A stretch of DNA of 64,000 bases from Ascoidea asiatica (GCA_001600695.1 BCKQ01000002.1:248001-312000); one strand, 5' to 3'; shown: positions 1-10,853, numbered from the stretch's first letter. A program made the numbers and translations. Notes: generated by a model from the letters alone, not told the origin.

Positions 1-292
1 GGAAATTGGTATACTTTGCGGTAAAATAGAGCAATTCATTGAACAAATGTTACCATTGGATAACTTACCAAAACAATTACTTGATTCAGGTTTCGAACCT
101 CCTCAAACTGAAATATCAAAACAAGTTGAACAAAGATCTAAAAGTGATATAGCAATGTCAGAAATGATCAATAATGAAAAAAGTAAATTATATTTAACTC
201 TACTTGCAGTCGCTATTGGATGTGCTGCTGTTTGTTCATTTGCAGTTTTTGGTGCTTTTAATAACATAAATATTTTTCACAATGAATTATAA
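1..292 (+). CDS. C-terminal fragment of an unidentified tail-anchored membrane protein
   Basis: The reading frame is open from base 2 and ends at a TAA at 290-292. This is therefore the 3' end of a gene that begins outside the window, not an 81-residue protein starting at the ATG at 47. About 96 residues are visible. A soluble stretch containing PLDNLPKQLL and FEPPQTE is followed by a charged linker. A hydrophobic segment of about 22 residues (LYLTLLAVAIG...) then lies near the end, with only about 10 residues after it. That layout suggests a C-terminal membrane anchor. I do not recognise the family and assign no function. The next gene (Flo11-like) is convergent. Confidence 0.7.
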   Translation, partial: EIGILCGKIEQFIEQMLPLDNLPKQLLDSGFEPPQTEISKQVEQRSKSDIAMSEMINNEKSKLYLTLLAVAIGCAAVCSFAVFGAFNNINIFHNEL

Positions 293-961
293 TCAAAGAA
301 TTGAAATTCACTGTTCACAGTTTTTGTTTATAGTTATGCTTTTTGTACTCTTATTTTTTACATATTCTAAATTTTTAAATTCGATATTATTTTAAGCCAT
401 TATTAAATTATTCAAATCTTTTCACGCTATAATATTAAACTAAAGCATAAGCCCTCTAAAAATGGTTGCCAGATTTTTTTTGGAGTTACTGTATATTCAA
501 TTTCCCAATTCTAAAATTACAATATCTAATATCCTTAAGCAATAGACTGCATATCTTTTTTTTTCCATTAATTTTTGAAGATTTTGATCAAAAACTAAAA
601 TAATAGTTGAACCTGAGATACTTTATATTTCTCCCTTCATCCGTTCAAAAAACTAAAAAAATACTAGATAAGAAAATGCATAAAAAGTTTTTAAACAACC
701 CATAAAACCAAGAAAAAAACCAAAATTTACTTTAACGTTTCGGAGTATTTAAATGAAATTGGCAATTCAAAAATAAAATGTATTAGGTATAAAATATAAA
801 AGCAAATGAGAAAGCTTAATGATGTTTAAATAAAATTAAAAAAAATACATATCAAATGCAAGGTTTGAGAATTGAAATAAACTTTTTAGTTAAGAGACAA
901 GGAAATGTATTTGATAAAAAGATGAATGCAAGGAGGATTGAGTGAATGAACACTAAAAAGC
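293..961. other. Convergent intergenic region
   Basis: This AT-rich spacer separates two convergent 3' ends. It holds poly-A/T runs and no long ORF, tRNA or GC-rich island. It presumably holds the 3' UTRs and poly(A) sites of both genes. Confidence 0.6.
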
Positions 962-3184
962 TTATAGGAATAAAATAGCGGCAATAAAAGGAAGTACACT
1001 ACCAGCAACTTTAATGGCGGCAGCAGCACCTTCACTGACTGTATATGAAGCAGAAATAGAAGCTAAAGCTGTACGACCTTCAGAATCCTTAGATTTGGAA
1101 CTTGTTGTTGAAGCTTCACTGGTAAGCTCAATGATGGTTCCACTACTATAAGAGTCAGTAGTTGAAGTTCCATTATTGTAACTAGCAGAAGAAGTAAAAA
1201 CAGATGATTCCGGAGTATATTCAGCAATTGTACTTTGAGTTGAAGTTTCAGTAGAAACAAGAGGACAGTAAGTAGTATAAACAGTGACTTCACTGTTCTC
1301 ATTTGTTGTGGTGCTATATTGAACACCAGTTGTAACGGCAGTTGGAGAACAGGCATTGTTACTACAAGAGGTGATTGTAACAACAGCAGTACTTTCTGCT
1401 GTTTTAACAGATACAACAGTTGATACAACCGGAGCATAAGTTTTGACAGCGGTTAATGGACAGTAGGTTGTATATTCAGTAGCAGTACCGTGAATGGTTT
1501 TAGTTAAAACAGTGACACCAGTAGTAACAGGGACAGTTGAACATGAATTCTTTCCACATGAAGTAACTGAGACAATGGTTGAAGAAGATGCTTTAACGGT
1601 TGACGTGGATAACAATGATGATGGATAAGTAGCTTCTAAAGATTTTTTAGTTGTTGAAGAAACAGATGATTCAGTTGCAAATTCAGAAACAGTGCTTTGA
1701 GTGGATGTTTCAACAGCAGTTAATGGACAATAGGTAGTGTAAACAGTAACTTCACTATTTTTGTTGGTTGCAGTGCTAACAATTACACCAGTTGTAACTG
1801 CAACAGAGGAGCAAGCATTATTTTTGCATGAGGTAATGGTTACAACAGCGGTACTTTCTGCTGTTTTTGTGGTTACAACTGTTGATATAATTGAAGCATA
1901 TGTTTTAACTGCAGTTAATGGACAATAAGTAGTATATTCAGTAGCAGTACCATGAATGGTTTTTGTTAAAACAGTGACACCAGTAGTTACAGGAACAGTT
2001 GAACAAGTATCTTTATTACATGAAGTGACTGAAACTATAGTAGAAGAAGCAGCCTTGACTGTTGTGGTTGATAATATTGATGCTGGGTAAGTTGCTTCTA
2101 ATGACTTTTTGGTTGTAGAGGAAACTAACAAAACACCACTTGAGCCAGATGATAAAGCAAAAGTTGGTGTGGATGAAGCAAGAGAAGAAGTTGGAAATGA
2201 AATTACAGAAGATGAAGCAGGGAATACAGCTGATGATGAAATAATTGAAGCCTTGGAACTTTCAGATTCGACTGGTGACTTACCTTTTTTGGTGGTGCTT
2301 GATGCTACTGCTGATGAAACAATTGAAGCTTTTGAGCTTTGGGTTTCAACTGGTGACTTACCTTTCTTAGTGGTACTTGATACAACTTTTGATGAATAAG
2401 GAATTGAGGATATTATGGCAGATGATTTTAATTCACTAGATGTTGTTGCTGTTGAAGAAAGTGCTGATGCTGATTTAGAAACGCTAGATTCAACGGATGA
2501 AGTTACTGATTTTGATTTTGATTTTGAAACAATACTTGATGATGATTCTGATGTTTGAGAGCTTTCTGTTGTTGGAGTAGCTTTAGCTGACGAGGCTTTG
2601 GAAGATACAGAAGATACAGATGCAGTAGAACTTGAACTGGAGCTAGAACTGGAACCAGAACATTTTGGAGTCCAACAATAATTAGAACTATCAGTTTGAC
2701 CTTTATTACAACCAGTAATATAATCATAAGAAGTCTCATAACTCCAACTAGAGCATTCACCGCTTTTAGAATTTTGACACCAATCAAATTGGATTTCAAA
2801 TGATTTCATACAGACACTATCATCATTTGTATCCACATTAACAGTAGCATCTACTGACCATTCTCCTGGGTTTGTTATATCGTAAACTTTTGAGTTATCA
2901 GAGTAAAGAACAATGGTACTTTGAGAACCAGATAAACCAATGACTTTTAATTCAGATAAAGCATCTGTTGTTAAGGTATCCGAGGCCTTGAAATTAATTG
3001 TGACTTTATAACTATCATCAGAAACAAAAGATACATCAGAAATTGATATATCGGCTGTTGGAAAACGGCTTGAATGACTTGTGAAATCATAATCTGCACA
3101 TTCTTCAAAAACACTAGAACATGAGGTACTAGCAGAAGCAGCTTTGGCTAAAACAAAGGCTGCAAAAAGGGTTGAATAAATCAT
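962..3184 (-). CDS. FLO11-like: Flo11-domain GPI-anchored cell-wall adhesin
   Basis: The gene encodes a 740-residue secreted wall protein. Residues 1-19 look like a signal peptide (MIYSTLFAAFVLAKAASAS). Residues about 20-175 match the Flo11 N-terminal fold: the segments SYKVTINFKA, LKVIGLSG, IVLYSDN, ITNPGEW, FEIQFDW and DYITGCN follow the family order, and paired cysteines are kept. A Ser/Thr-rich stalk follows. It contains two tandem copies of a 154-residue block, each with two half-repeats of the VTSC...TYCPL type. A shorter repeat around STTKKGKSPVE lies before it. The last 20 residues are hydrophobic and end at the stop, as in a GPI-attachment signal. Flo11-type proteins mediate homotypic adhesion, biofilm and filamentous growth. 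The upstream region of 2.6 kb is long, as is typical for such genes. The symbol marks domain similarity and does not claim strict orthology. Confidence 0.88.
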   Translation of the reverse strand: MIYSTLFAAFVLAKAASASTSCSSVFEECADYDFTSHSSRFPTADISISDVSFVSDDSYKVTINFKASDTLTTDALSELKVIGLSGSQSTIVLYSDNSKVYDITNPGEWSVDATVNVDTNDDSVCMKSFEIQFDWCQNSKSGECSSWSYETSYDYITGCNKGQTDSSNYCWTPKCSGSSSSSSSSSTASVSSVSSKASSAKATPTTESSQTSESSSSIVSKSKSKSVTSSVESSVSKSASALSSTATTSSELKSSAIISSIPYSSKVVSSTTKKGKSPVETQSSKASIVSSAVASSTTKKGKSPVESESSKASIISSSAVFPASSSVISFPTSSLASSTPTFALSSGSSGVLLVSSTTKKSLEATYPASILSTTTVKAASSTIVSVTSCNKDTCSTVPVTTGVTVLTKTIHGTATEYTTYCPLTAVKTYASIISTVVTTKTAESTAVVTITSCKNNACSSVAVTTGVIVSTATNKNSEVTVYTTYCPLTAVETSTQSTVSEFATESSVSSTTKKSLEATYPSSLLSTSTVKASSSTIVSVTSCGKNSCSTVPVTTGVTVLTKTIHGTATEYTTYCPLTAVKTYAPVVSTVVSVKTAESTAVVTITSCSNNACSPTAVTTGVQYSTTTNENSEVTVYTTYCPLVSTETSTQSTIAEYTPESSVFTSSASYNNGTSTTDSYSSGTIIELTSEASTTSSKSKDSEGRTALASISASYTVSEGAAAAIKVAGSVLPFIAAILFL
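1197..2122 (-). repeat. Two tandem 462-bp copies within the adhesin gene
   Basis: The block beginning KKSLEATYP recurs exactly 462 bp apart (matching bases at 1632 and 2094). It runs through the same order of motifs (VTSC, VPVTTGVTVLTKTIHG, TYCPL, VVTITSC, TYCPL). The copies differ at scattered residues, so this is not a simple assembly duplicate. Confidence 0.85.
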
Positions 3185-5799
3185 TTTAAAAGAATAGTTG
3201 GTATAAACGAAGGAAGATGTTCTTTAGATGATATTTTTTTTCAAAATAACGATTGAATTTTTCAAGCTAATAATTTGATTTTTTGGAAAATAATTTTAAT
3301 AATATATTGAATCAAAAAAACTTTGAAATGAATATGATTAAAAAAATAACTATTTAATTCTTTTAAAAAAGGGAAATAATTATAAATATATATCTTTTCT
3401 TCTTGAACTCCAGCTAATTTTTCTAAGCCTTGTAATGAGGTTTAAAACAATTATTTTTTTCAACTCATTGTCTTTTGGTTATAAAGTTTATACTGTGTTC
3501 ACATGAAATGCTAAGGTTATAGTAACTTTAAGAAAATGTTCTTCAAATAAGTATTTTTTTTCTTTGAAAGAACATTTAACGTAATAAAATATTTTTCTGT
3601 CCTAATTATAGACTGTAAAGGGTGTCTGATAGGAATGAAAGGTAAAGATAAGCTACTGATACATTCAAATTTTAATTTTGCCTGATTAAACATTCACATA
3701 TTAATGATCACCTAATTAGTATGCCACGGTTACGCTATTTTATTGTGTCAGATATTTTTCAGTATTCTCACAAGAGAGAGTAAAACAGTATTTATTTTTA
3801 TTTCATATGATTTTAAGGATTGAAAACTAGAAAAAATTTAATAGATTCGGTCTTTTATGAAATTCTTTTTTCAATTTTAGTCAAGCACTGAATTTTTCAA
3901 TTTTTAGTATGATGGAGATGGCTATACACATATTTCGAAGGCACAAATAGTGTAATGTTACAACTGGATTCCCCAAGAATATTAATATGAATCTTAGTGT
4001 GACAAAAATAGTCAAATAATCAGAATTGATAATACGCTAATCGAGTAGCCGATAGCCACATTTAGATGAATTTTGAGTATTGAAAGAAACTCGATTTTTT
4101 TCACAATATTGAAGTCAGATTACCAGTGTATGCAGCCTGATGATCAAACTTTTTGAGCCAAACTTTGTTGACTATTATCATAATCTTACCAAAAATGTTA
4201 CACGCGACTCGCTGCACAAAAGACCAGTATTTGCTGGAACACCCTGGTTACTCACATTTATCACGCTACAGTACTGCGCACTAGGCGCCCTAGAAAGTAA
4301 CGTTAATGATTTAGCCGTAGTGCTAATGTTTTAACCGTAACGTTTGTCGGTCTAAGAGAATAAAGAAAAGATATTTGAAAAATTCAATTAAGATGGAAAA
4401 CAAATAAAAATATTTTTGAAAACATTATTTGAAGCAACTTATTTCTATATATTTTGCCAGTATCTCTATTTGAAATTCTAACTAATCGCACTTTAAATTT
4501 TTTCAATATTCTATTAAAAAAGCCGAATCTTCAATATCTTTATGGCCTTCTAATTTCATTAATTTGCAAATCATAAAACGCGAAATAACAAAATTAAACC
4601 CATTAAAGTGGAAAAAATGAACATCTAAAATAATGTTCATTTATTTAATCAAGATGTTTTTTTTCACTGAGGATAGACCACTTTTTTGATGAAAATAACC
4701 TGTAAAATTCAAGTAATGAATGAATAATCATCAAGAATAACTATTTGAATTCAGTCTATTAACATATCACCTGATTTTTCAATCCCAATTTAGAATTCCG
4801 ACCAATTCACGGAGTTTAGCCTTGAATACTGAATCAAGGCTAAGTCGAATAGAGCGGGTCTGAATTTAGAGCAGTGACCCACACCAAGATTGTTCTGCCA
4901 CGTAGCTGGCTCAGACCCACACACTGTTTTTTCAAGAATGCTTTCGAAAATAAATTTTTGATCTTGTTACAATAGAAAAAAATTCGTTCGAGTTGAATTA
5001 TCAAGATTTACTTAAAACTAAGCTCTAAAGACTTTAGTGATGCTAGACAATGAAATGAAAATTTACATTCAAATTATCGAAAACTTCTTGATTTAAATAT
5101 TTTGAATTAATTAGAAATAACGATACTTTCGTAATATTGTTTTTATCACAAAAAAAATTTTAGCAGTTTTAGTGAAATAAAAGTACTTTTTTAAATTAAG
5201 GGATTAATGAAAGACACTCATTATAATTTCACTTTAAGGATTCCAAGTCTGAATTTTTCAAATCTCTTAAAATTTCATATTTTTCCCACTCTGTTTCATT
5301 CTCATATTTACAATACATTAGCTTTTTCAAATTTTTTTGTCCTGAATTCTTGTCTGGTTATTTACTTTACCCTACAACTCTCTAATACAATTTTTTGATA
5401 CGTACCTTAATAATATTTATTGTATTACGTACAAAGTTCAATATTTTTTATTTCCATCACTATTTGTTTTCTTGGACATTTATCATTTAACTAGCAAAAA
5501 TAATAGTTAGTCAGCCTAGATATGTTTTTTCAATAATTTTCAAAAGCAAGCTCAAATATCTCATAATTATCTTTATTTTAATACCCAATATATTTTCACT
5601 TTAAGCCTCCTGTCCTACTTCCACTAAAGATTTTCTTAAAATCTACGATTTCTTATCAATTCTCAAAATCAATTCTCTTTACTCACTTTCCCTCCTTATA
5701 TTCTATACTTCTTTGGATAACTTCGTCTATTTACAAATTTACTTAAATTATTTTTTTCTGGTCAAATATTTATGGTAACTTTTTCATAAGAATACAAAC
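3185..5799. promoter_or_regulatory. Long divergent intergenic region, adhesin / KRE6
   Basis: This 2.6-kb region lies between two divergent start codons, so it should hold both promoters. It is AT-rich except for a GC-richer island at about 4190-4345, which contains a CTAGG-CGC-CCTAG palindrome. A structured element at 4811-4932 is listed separately. Short ORFs at 4140-4334 and 5207-5398 show no protein features and I do not call them. No transposon is recognisable. Confidence 0.6.
4811..4932 (+). other. Structured element with three inverted repeats ending at a T6 run
   Basis: TTAGCCTTGA at 4816-4825 pairs perfectly with TCAAGGCTAA at 4834-4843 (10-bp stem, 8-nt loop). GGGTCTGA at 4856-4863 pairs with TCAGACCC at 4911-4918 and encloses a small GCCA/TGGC hairpin. 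Six Ts follow at 4927-4932. This could be a small structured RNA, possibly Pol III terminated, or simply a cruciform in the adhesin promoter. I could not match a known RNA family. Confidence 0.35.
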
Positions 5800-7947
5800 A
5801 TGGCCTCTAGAAATTTGACAGGAAATTTTCCTCCTTCTGGGGACAGTAGTGAAAATATACGTCTTGTTGATTTAAGTGATAATAGTGATGATAGATATGA
5901 TAATGGTACAAATTTTCGTGGTACTAATAGTAAAGGTGAAGTACTACTCGAATCTGAATCTGAATCTTCTGATAATGAAAATCTCAGATTTAATTCCAGA
6001 AATCCTTTCAATGATAATGATGACAATGATTTTTCAACTTCCTCAAAAGATAATCTACAAACAAATGTTAATAATAGCACTGTAGATATACCGGCAATAT
6101 CAAGCCATAACACTAACAATAATACTGTCAATAATGATCAAGGTTCTTATTCATCACCCACTGTTTCAAATCAATCATATAGTTCTAGTAACTTATTAAA
6201 TCCTGGAGGCCCATCTGGAAGAACTTCCAATTTGAGTGCTGCAAATTCTTCCGAAAATTTAATTCCAAATGGAATGAATCGTTATGATTCTTATAATATT
6301 AGAGGTATGAATACGCATGCAAGCAATAATTCGTTTGCTTCTGATTACTCTTCTTTTTCTGATCGTACTGGAACAACTAATCCGTTTTTAGATGCTGATT
6401 TTTCTCCTTTTGGTGGATTTCCTGCTTCTGATTTTCCACTTCATATGGATGAAGTAGAAGAAGATGACTATCTACATAACCCTGATCCAATAAAGGATGC
6501 TGATTATGATAATCATAGATTTATGTATGATATTAAAGCTATGGATAAAAGGTCAGGGCTTGGCTTAGCAAGTTTTGCTGTTCTATTTTTAGGCCTTATT
6601 GTTCTTTTTGTGGTTTATCCTGTTTTAACATATTCTGGTGTGACTGAGAAAGTTGCTCCTGAAACTTATGAATTAATAACCCTTTATGAATATGGAACCT
6701 TAAGTGCGATTAGGACTTCTTTAATTGATCCCGATACACCAACAAGTGCATATACAAATAAAGCAAGAGATGGTACCAGTTGGTCTTTGAAATTTTCAGA
6801 TGAGTTCAATAAGGAAGGGCGAACCTTTTATGATGGCGATGATCAGTTTTGGACAGCTCCTGATGTTCATTACGCAGCCACAAGTGATTTAGAATGGTAT
6901 GAGCCTGATGCTTCAACAACAGCAAATGGAACATTAGTGCTTACCATGGATGCTTATAAAAACCATAATTTGTATTATAGATCAGGAATGCTTCAAAGTT
7001 GGAATAAAATGTGCTTTACTCAAGGAAGATTTGAGGTATCTGTCATGTTACCGAATTATGGTAATGTTAGTGGTTTATGGCCAGGTATTTGGGCAATGGG
7101 AAATTTAGGAAGACCTGGATTTATGGCTTCAACTGAAGGAGTATGGCCTTATACCTATGATTCTTGTGATGCAGGAATTACTCCAAATCAATCTTCTCCA
7201 GATGGAATAAATTATTTACCTGGTCAAAGATTAAATTCGTGCACTTGTAAAGGGGAAGATCATCCAAATAGAGGAACTGGAAGAGGTGCACCTGAAATTG
7301 ATGCTTTAGAAGGTGAAGTAGATACTACAGTTGGAGTTGGGGTTGCTTCTCAATCAATGCAAATTGCTCCTTATGATATTTGGTATATTCCAGATTATAA
7401 TTATGTTGAGCTTCATAATGAAACTATTTCTTCCATGAATACTTATTGCGGTGGTCCTTTTCAACAAGCAGTTTCTGCAACTTCCACACTTAATGTTACA
7501 TGGTACGAATCTGGTGATTATACTTCAAGATTTCAAAAAGTTGGGTTTGAATATGTTCATGATAATGATGATGGTTATTGTATGTGGTTCGTTGGTGATA
7601 ATCCAACTCTTACTGTTCATGCAAAAGCCTTACATCCAGATGGAAATATCGGATGGAGAAGAATTGCTAAAGAACCTCTTTCAGTTATTTTAAATTTTGG
7701 AATCTCTAACAACTGGGCTTACATCGATTGGAATTCACTTATGTTTCCAATGCATATGAAAATCGATTATGTCAGAGTATATCAACCTGATGATGGTATT
7801 AGTAGTATTACTTGTGATCCCTCAGATTATCCTACTTATGATTATATTCAAGATCATTTGAATGCATATCAGAATGTTAATTTGACTACTTGGAAGAAAG
7901 CAGGCTACTCTTTTCCTAAGAACAAGCTAACTGGAAATTGTGATTAA
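5800..7947 (+). CDS. KRE6: Kre6/Skn1 beta-1,6-glucan synthesis protein (GH16-type)
   Basis: The 715-residue type II membrane protein has the length of yeast Kre6 (720). A Ser/Asn-rich cytosolic N-terminus is followed by one transmembrane helix at about residues 252-277 (LGLASFAVLFLGL...). The lumenal glycoside-hydrolase-16-like domain carries the catalytic-type signature EIDALE at residues 499-504. Typical Kre6/Skn1 blocks follow, including GLWPGIWAMGNLGRPG, NFGISNNWAYIDW and IDYVRVYQ. Family members act in the secretory pathway and at sites of polarised growth and are needed for cell-wall beta-1,6-glucan. The protein could equally be the Skn1 paralogue, since only one copy is visible here. 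The ATG at 5800 opens the frame. The downstream neighbour CHM7 is convergent. Confidence 0.95.
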   Translation: MASRNLTGNFPPSGDSSENIRLVDLSDNSDDRYDNGTNFRGTNSKGEVLLESESESSDNENLRFNSRNPFNDNDDNDFSTSSKDNLQTNVNNSTVDIPAISSHNTNNNTVNNDQGSYSSPTVSNQSYSSSNLLNPGGPSGRTSNLSAANSSENLIPNGMNRYDSYNIRGMNTHASNNSFASDYSSFSDRTGTTNPFLDADFSPFGGFPASDFPLHMDEVEEDDYLHNPDPIKDADYDNHRFMYDIKAMDKRSGLGLASFAVLFLGLIVLFVVYPVLTYSGVTEKVAPETYELITLYEYGTLSAIRTSLIDPDTPTSAYTNKARDGTSWSLKFSDEFNKEGRTFYDGDDQFWTAPDVHYAATSDLEWYEPDASTTANGTLVLTMDAYKNHNLYYRSGMLQSWNKMCFTQGRFEVSVMLPNYGNVSGLWPGIWAMGNLGRPGFMASTEGVWPYTYDSCDAGITPNQSSPDGINYLPGQRLNSCTCKGEDHPNRGTGRGAPEIDALEGEVDTTVGVGVASQSMQIAPYDIWYIPDYNYVELHNETISSMNTYCGGPFQQAVSATSTLNVTWYESGDYTSRFQKVGFEYVHDNDDGYCMWFVGDNPTLTVHAKALHPDGNIGWRRIAKEPLSVILNFGISNNWAYIDWNSLMFPMHMKIDYVRVYQPDDGISSITCDPSDYPTYDYIQDHLNAYQNVNLTTWKKAGYSFPKNKLTGNCD

Positions 7948-8488
7948 TTATTCACATAATATTATTTTGCATAGTTATGTTTTTTTCCTTATTGAAGCTT
8001 CTGGAAAAATATTTTTTTTGCTTTCCATTGATAATACCAAATTAATTATAATTCTATTTTTAAATCTTAATCATTTTTTTAAAAGACTTTCATTCAATCT
8101 TTGTTTACTTTACTTTACATTTTATTATACTTCTTCACATTATATAATATTTTCCAAAAATTGTGATTCACAAAAGGAAAAATTATTGTTGCATTTTACT
8201 ATTATAGATTCTTTATTTTGTTCTTTTTTTGTTTTATTTTCTCATATTTCATTGTTCTTACATTAAAGCTCTTTGTTTTAGTCGGCATATTTGAGAGTAC
8301 ATGATTTAAAATGAATTTTATTATGGTAATATTTAATTCAATTTAGAAATTGAAGATTGATTATGTAATATTATTTTCATAAGAATTTCATACAATTCTC
8401 ACATACATTCAAATTACATTTTCAATAAATTTTTATCAAGGAAAACTTTTTTAAATTCAATGTAAAAAAAACAAAAGTATATAGATAT
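7948..8488. other. Convergent intergenic region, KRE6 / CHM7
   Basis: AT-rich, T-tract-laden 3' flanks of two convergent genes. The open frame at 7940-8266 has no start context or domain and I do not call it. No GC island is present. Confidence 0.6.
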
Positions 8489-9994
8489 TTAATTTGGAAT
8501 TGGAATATTGTTACTAGTATTATTAGATAATTCTAGTAATTTTTCATCTTCCGCTTTTTTAATAGTTGGAGCTGTTTGGGCTTGCTGAATATTTTGGATA
8601 GCTTCAGTATTAGGAGTATTCAATTTTAAATTATTTAATTTCTCAATAAAATTTTCTTCTTGAGCTGATTCTATTGTCTTATTAACTTGTTCTTCTTGAA
8701 GTAAACGTTGATATTCTTTATCAATTTCATCATCTTCAAGTAAAATATCCGAATTGTTAGTTGATAATGAAGATAATTTATCATTAACCTCATTAATTTT
8801 AAAAGATTCATCATCTATATCATTAATTAAATTATCGAGCTTATTAATATCAATTTTATTATTTAAATTTTTTAAAATTGAATTTGATGTTGATAATAAA
8901 TCCATCATAATTATATTTGTTTTTGCATCACTAATTTTAATTAATAAATGATCTAATTGAATAATTTTTTCATTGATTGAAACTAAATTTACTTGAAATA
9001 ACTTTTTTGATTTTAATAAAATTTTTATATAAGATTTATTATTTTTTGATAGATTTGATTGAATTTTTAGATTTAAATTTTCAATTTTATTATTTATATT
9101 GTCAGATTGATTATTTAATGAGGTCAAAGTTGATTTCAATTGTAATATTGATTTATCAGATTCTGAAATTATACAATAATTATTAGAATCATTTAATTTA
9201 AATTTAATTATATTTTCATGAATTAAAATATCATTTGTATCTCTTGAGAGATACAATAAAATTATATCTAAATCAATTGAAGATAAAGAGTGAATAGATA
9301 AATTTAAGTTCAAGAATTTTAGAAAATTATCTTTGGAAAATAAATTTGATTTTTCTTTTGAAATCAAATTTAAAATAATTTTTCTTAATTTGGATAAATA
9401 AAATATATTTATGAAATTATCATTTTTTAAATAATTGCCAGTTTTTATAGACGTATTATTAAATTTATTGATATTATAATTATTATAATAATAATGATAA
9501 TAATAGTTATTTGTTAAATGGCGTATAGAACTTGTCGAAGGAAAAGACCAATTATAAAGTTTATTTAAGATTGAATTATTATGACTATTATTAATATTAT
9601 CACTACTATTTGTAGTATAATAATAAACTGAGTAATTAATTGAATTGAAATAATCTAAAGGAAGCAAAACAATTTGATCATCAGATTTAGAGTTTATTGA
9701 AGTTTTTATTAAGTTATTTAAAACAGTATCTAAAGATAGAGGTTTGTAGTTTACTGAATTATTAATATAAGTTAGATTATGAATTAAAGAGTTGAAATTT
9801 AAAATTAAAGTAGAATCATTTGATTTTATTATTGAAATTAATAAAGAATTCCAAGCATCAATATTTGCTTGATAACCTTCAATATTATCAACTAAAAGTC
9901 GATCAAAATTTGAATAAAGAGAAGGAATCCTAGATTCTTTAAAAAATGGATTTGATTTTAAAAGTTTTTGAGCATTTTGAAAATCTTTATCCAT
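8489..9994 (-). CDS. CHM7: Chm7 ESCRT-III-related nuclear envelope protein
   Basis: The 501-residue product begins with the CHMP7/Chm7 N-terminal signature: SRIPSLYSNFDRL, then EGYQANIDAWNSLL. The second half is an Snf7-like helical domain rich in Leu/Ile/Lys/Asn, running from about residue 270 to 430. It ends with an acidic stretch containing LLEDDEIDKEYQRLLQEE, typical of charged ESCRT-III tails. In yeasts Chm7 is recruited by the inner nuclear membrane protein Heh1 and takes part in surveillance and repair of the nuclear envelope and pores. The middle part is Asn-rich and poorly conserved. The protein is somewhat longer than S. cerevisiae Chm7. The ATG at 9994 precedes the conserved N-terminus. 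Confidence 0.85.
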   Translation of the reverse strand: MDKDFQNAQKLLKSNPFFKESRIPSLYSNFDRLLVDNIEGYQANIDAWNSLLISIIKSNDSTLILNFNSLIHNLTYINNSVNYKPLSLDTVLNNLIKTSINSKSDDQIVLLPLDYFNSINYSVYYYTTNSSDNINNSHNNSILNKLYNWSFPSTSSIRHLTNNYYYHYYYNNYNINKFNNTSIKTGNYLKNDNFINIFYLSKLRKIILNLISKEKSNLFSKDNFLKFLNLNLSIHSLSSIDLDIILLYLSRDTNDILIHENIIKFKLNDSNNYCIISESDKSILQLKSTLTSLNNQSDNINNKIENLNLKIQSNLSKNNKSYIKILLKSKKLFQVNLVSINEKIIQLDHLLIKISDAKTNIIMMDLLSTSNSILKNLNNKIDINKLDNLINDIDDESFKINEVNDKLSSLSTNNSDILLEDDEIDKEYQRLLQEEQVNKTIESAQEENFIEKLNNLKLNTPNTEAIQNIQQAQTAPTIKKAEDEKLLELSNNTSNNIPIPN

Positions 9995-10361
9995 TATAAT
10001 TATGATTACGATTATTATTAATCAAATAGGATTTTGATTGTAATTGCAATTGTATTTGTTATTATTATATTTGCAATTGGATATTTAGTAAAGAATCGAG
10101 GAAATAGATAAATAGATAAATAAAACGTATATTTGATTTACTTATTTGAATAAAAGTATAAAACAAGCGGCAAAGCAGCAGTTTCCGAAAACGGACAATC
10201 CGAGGGTATGCACTAATATTTTTGGAATTCCGGCAAATCAAGAAAGCCTCCAAGGGGTCCCCTAGATGCGGTCTCGGATCTTCTGGGATGTATTATATTC
10301 ATTTTAAGCTAAAGAACTATTAAAATGCATTCTATAGAATATAGTATAGTATTTGGTACAA
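9995..10361 (-). promoter_or_regulatory. CHM7 upstream region with a GC-rich patch
   Basis: This is the spacer between the TRM112 3' end and the CHM7 start. It contains a GC-richer patch at about 10165-10290 with several CCG/CGG elements (for example CGGACAATCCG). A tRNA was considered but no B box was found. Confidence 0.5.
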
Positions 10362-10853
10362 TTATACCAAATGAGGAGGCAATAAGAAGTTAGGTATTGA
10401 GCCTTTAATGTAATATTTGTGATTACAGCTTTTGCAAATCATTTCACCTTCAGTGATGTGGGTTTCGATAAGTAAAGAATGCAAATCCTTGAGTAAGAGT
10501 ATATCATCAGGGTCTATTCCATCATATTGAGAGTTTAAGTCATTATCTTCATCTTCATCTTCATCTTCTGCACCTTTATTATTATTATTATTATTAATAT
10601 TATTCTCATTTTCTATTGGCAACTTATTCAACAAAGGTTTTGTGGAAGGCAAAGAAGCATTTCCTAAATCATTGGCTACTTTTATTAGAGCATTCCAGTC
10701 CAATCTTCCAAGTATGTTTATGATGAATGTAGGATTAAAATCTTGTTCTTTCTGAACTAGTTGGCAATTTTCAAATTTCAATGGAAAAGCATCGTTTGAG
10801 CCATCACAATCCTTTATTGGACATCTTATAAAATTACTTGTTAAAAACTTCAT
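10362..10853 (-). CDS. TRM112: Trm112, activator of methyltransferases
   Basis: Starting at the ATG at 10853, the 163-residue protein begins MKFLTSNFIRCP, the typical Trm112 N-terminus. It keeps the C-terminal zinc-site region (MICKSCNHKYYIKGSIPNFLLPPH). Trm112 is the small partner that activates the tRNA methyltransferases Trm9 and Trm11, the rRNA methyltransferase Bud23 and the eRF1 methyltransferase Mtq2. The frame is open for 37 codons further upstream, but that extension is Lys/Gln-rich with no similarity, so I reject the earlier ATG at 10964. At about residues 90-125 there is an Asn and Glu/Asp insertion, which explains the extra length over the usual 135 residues. The gene is divergent from the sugar transporter. 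Confidence 0.92.
   Translation of the reverse strand: MKFLTSNFIRCPIKDCDGSNDAFPLKFENCQLVQKEQDFNPTFIINILGRLDWNALIKVANDLGNASLPSTKPLLNKLPIENENNINNNNNNKGAEDEDEDEDNDLNSQYDGIDPDDILLLKDLHSLLIETHITEGEMICKSCNHKYYIKGSIPNFLLPPHLV

Noticed and set aside
2109-2399. Acidic + strand ORF inside the adhesin gene
   Set aside because: It is the antisense of the Ser/Thr-rich repeat coding region.
4856-4918. Possible tRNA
   Set aside because: A stem is present but there is no A or B box, no anticodon arm and no CCA-side acceptor of seven pairs.
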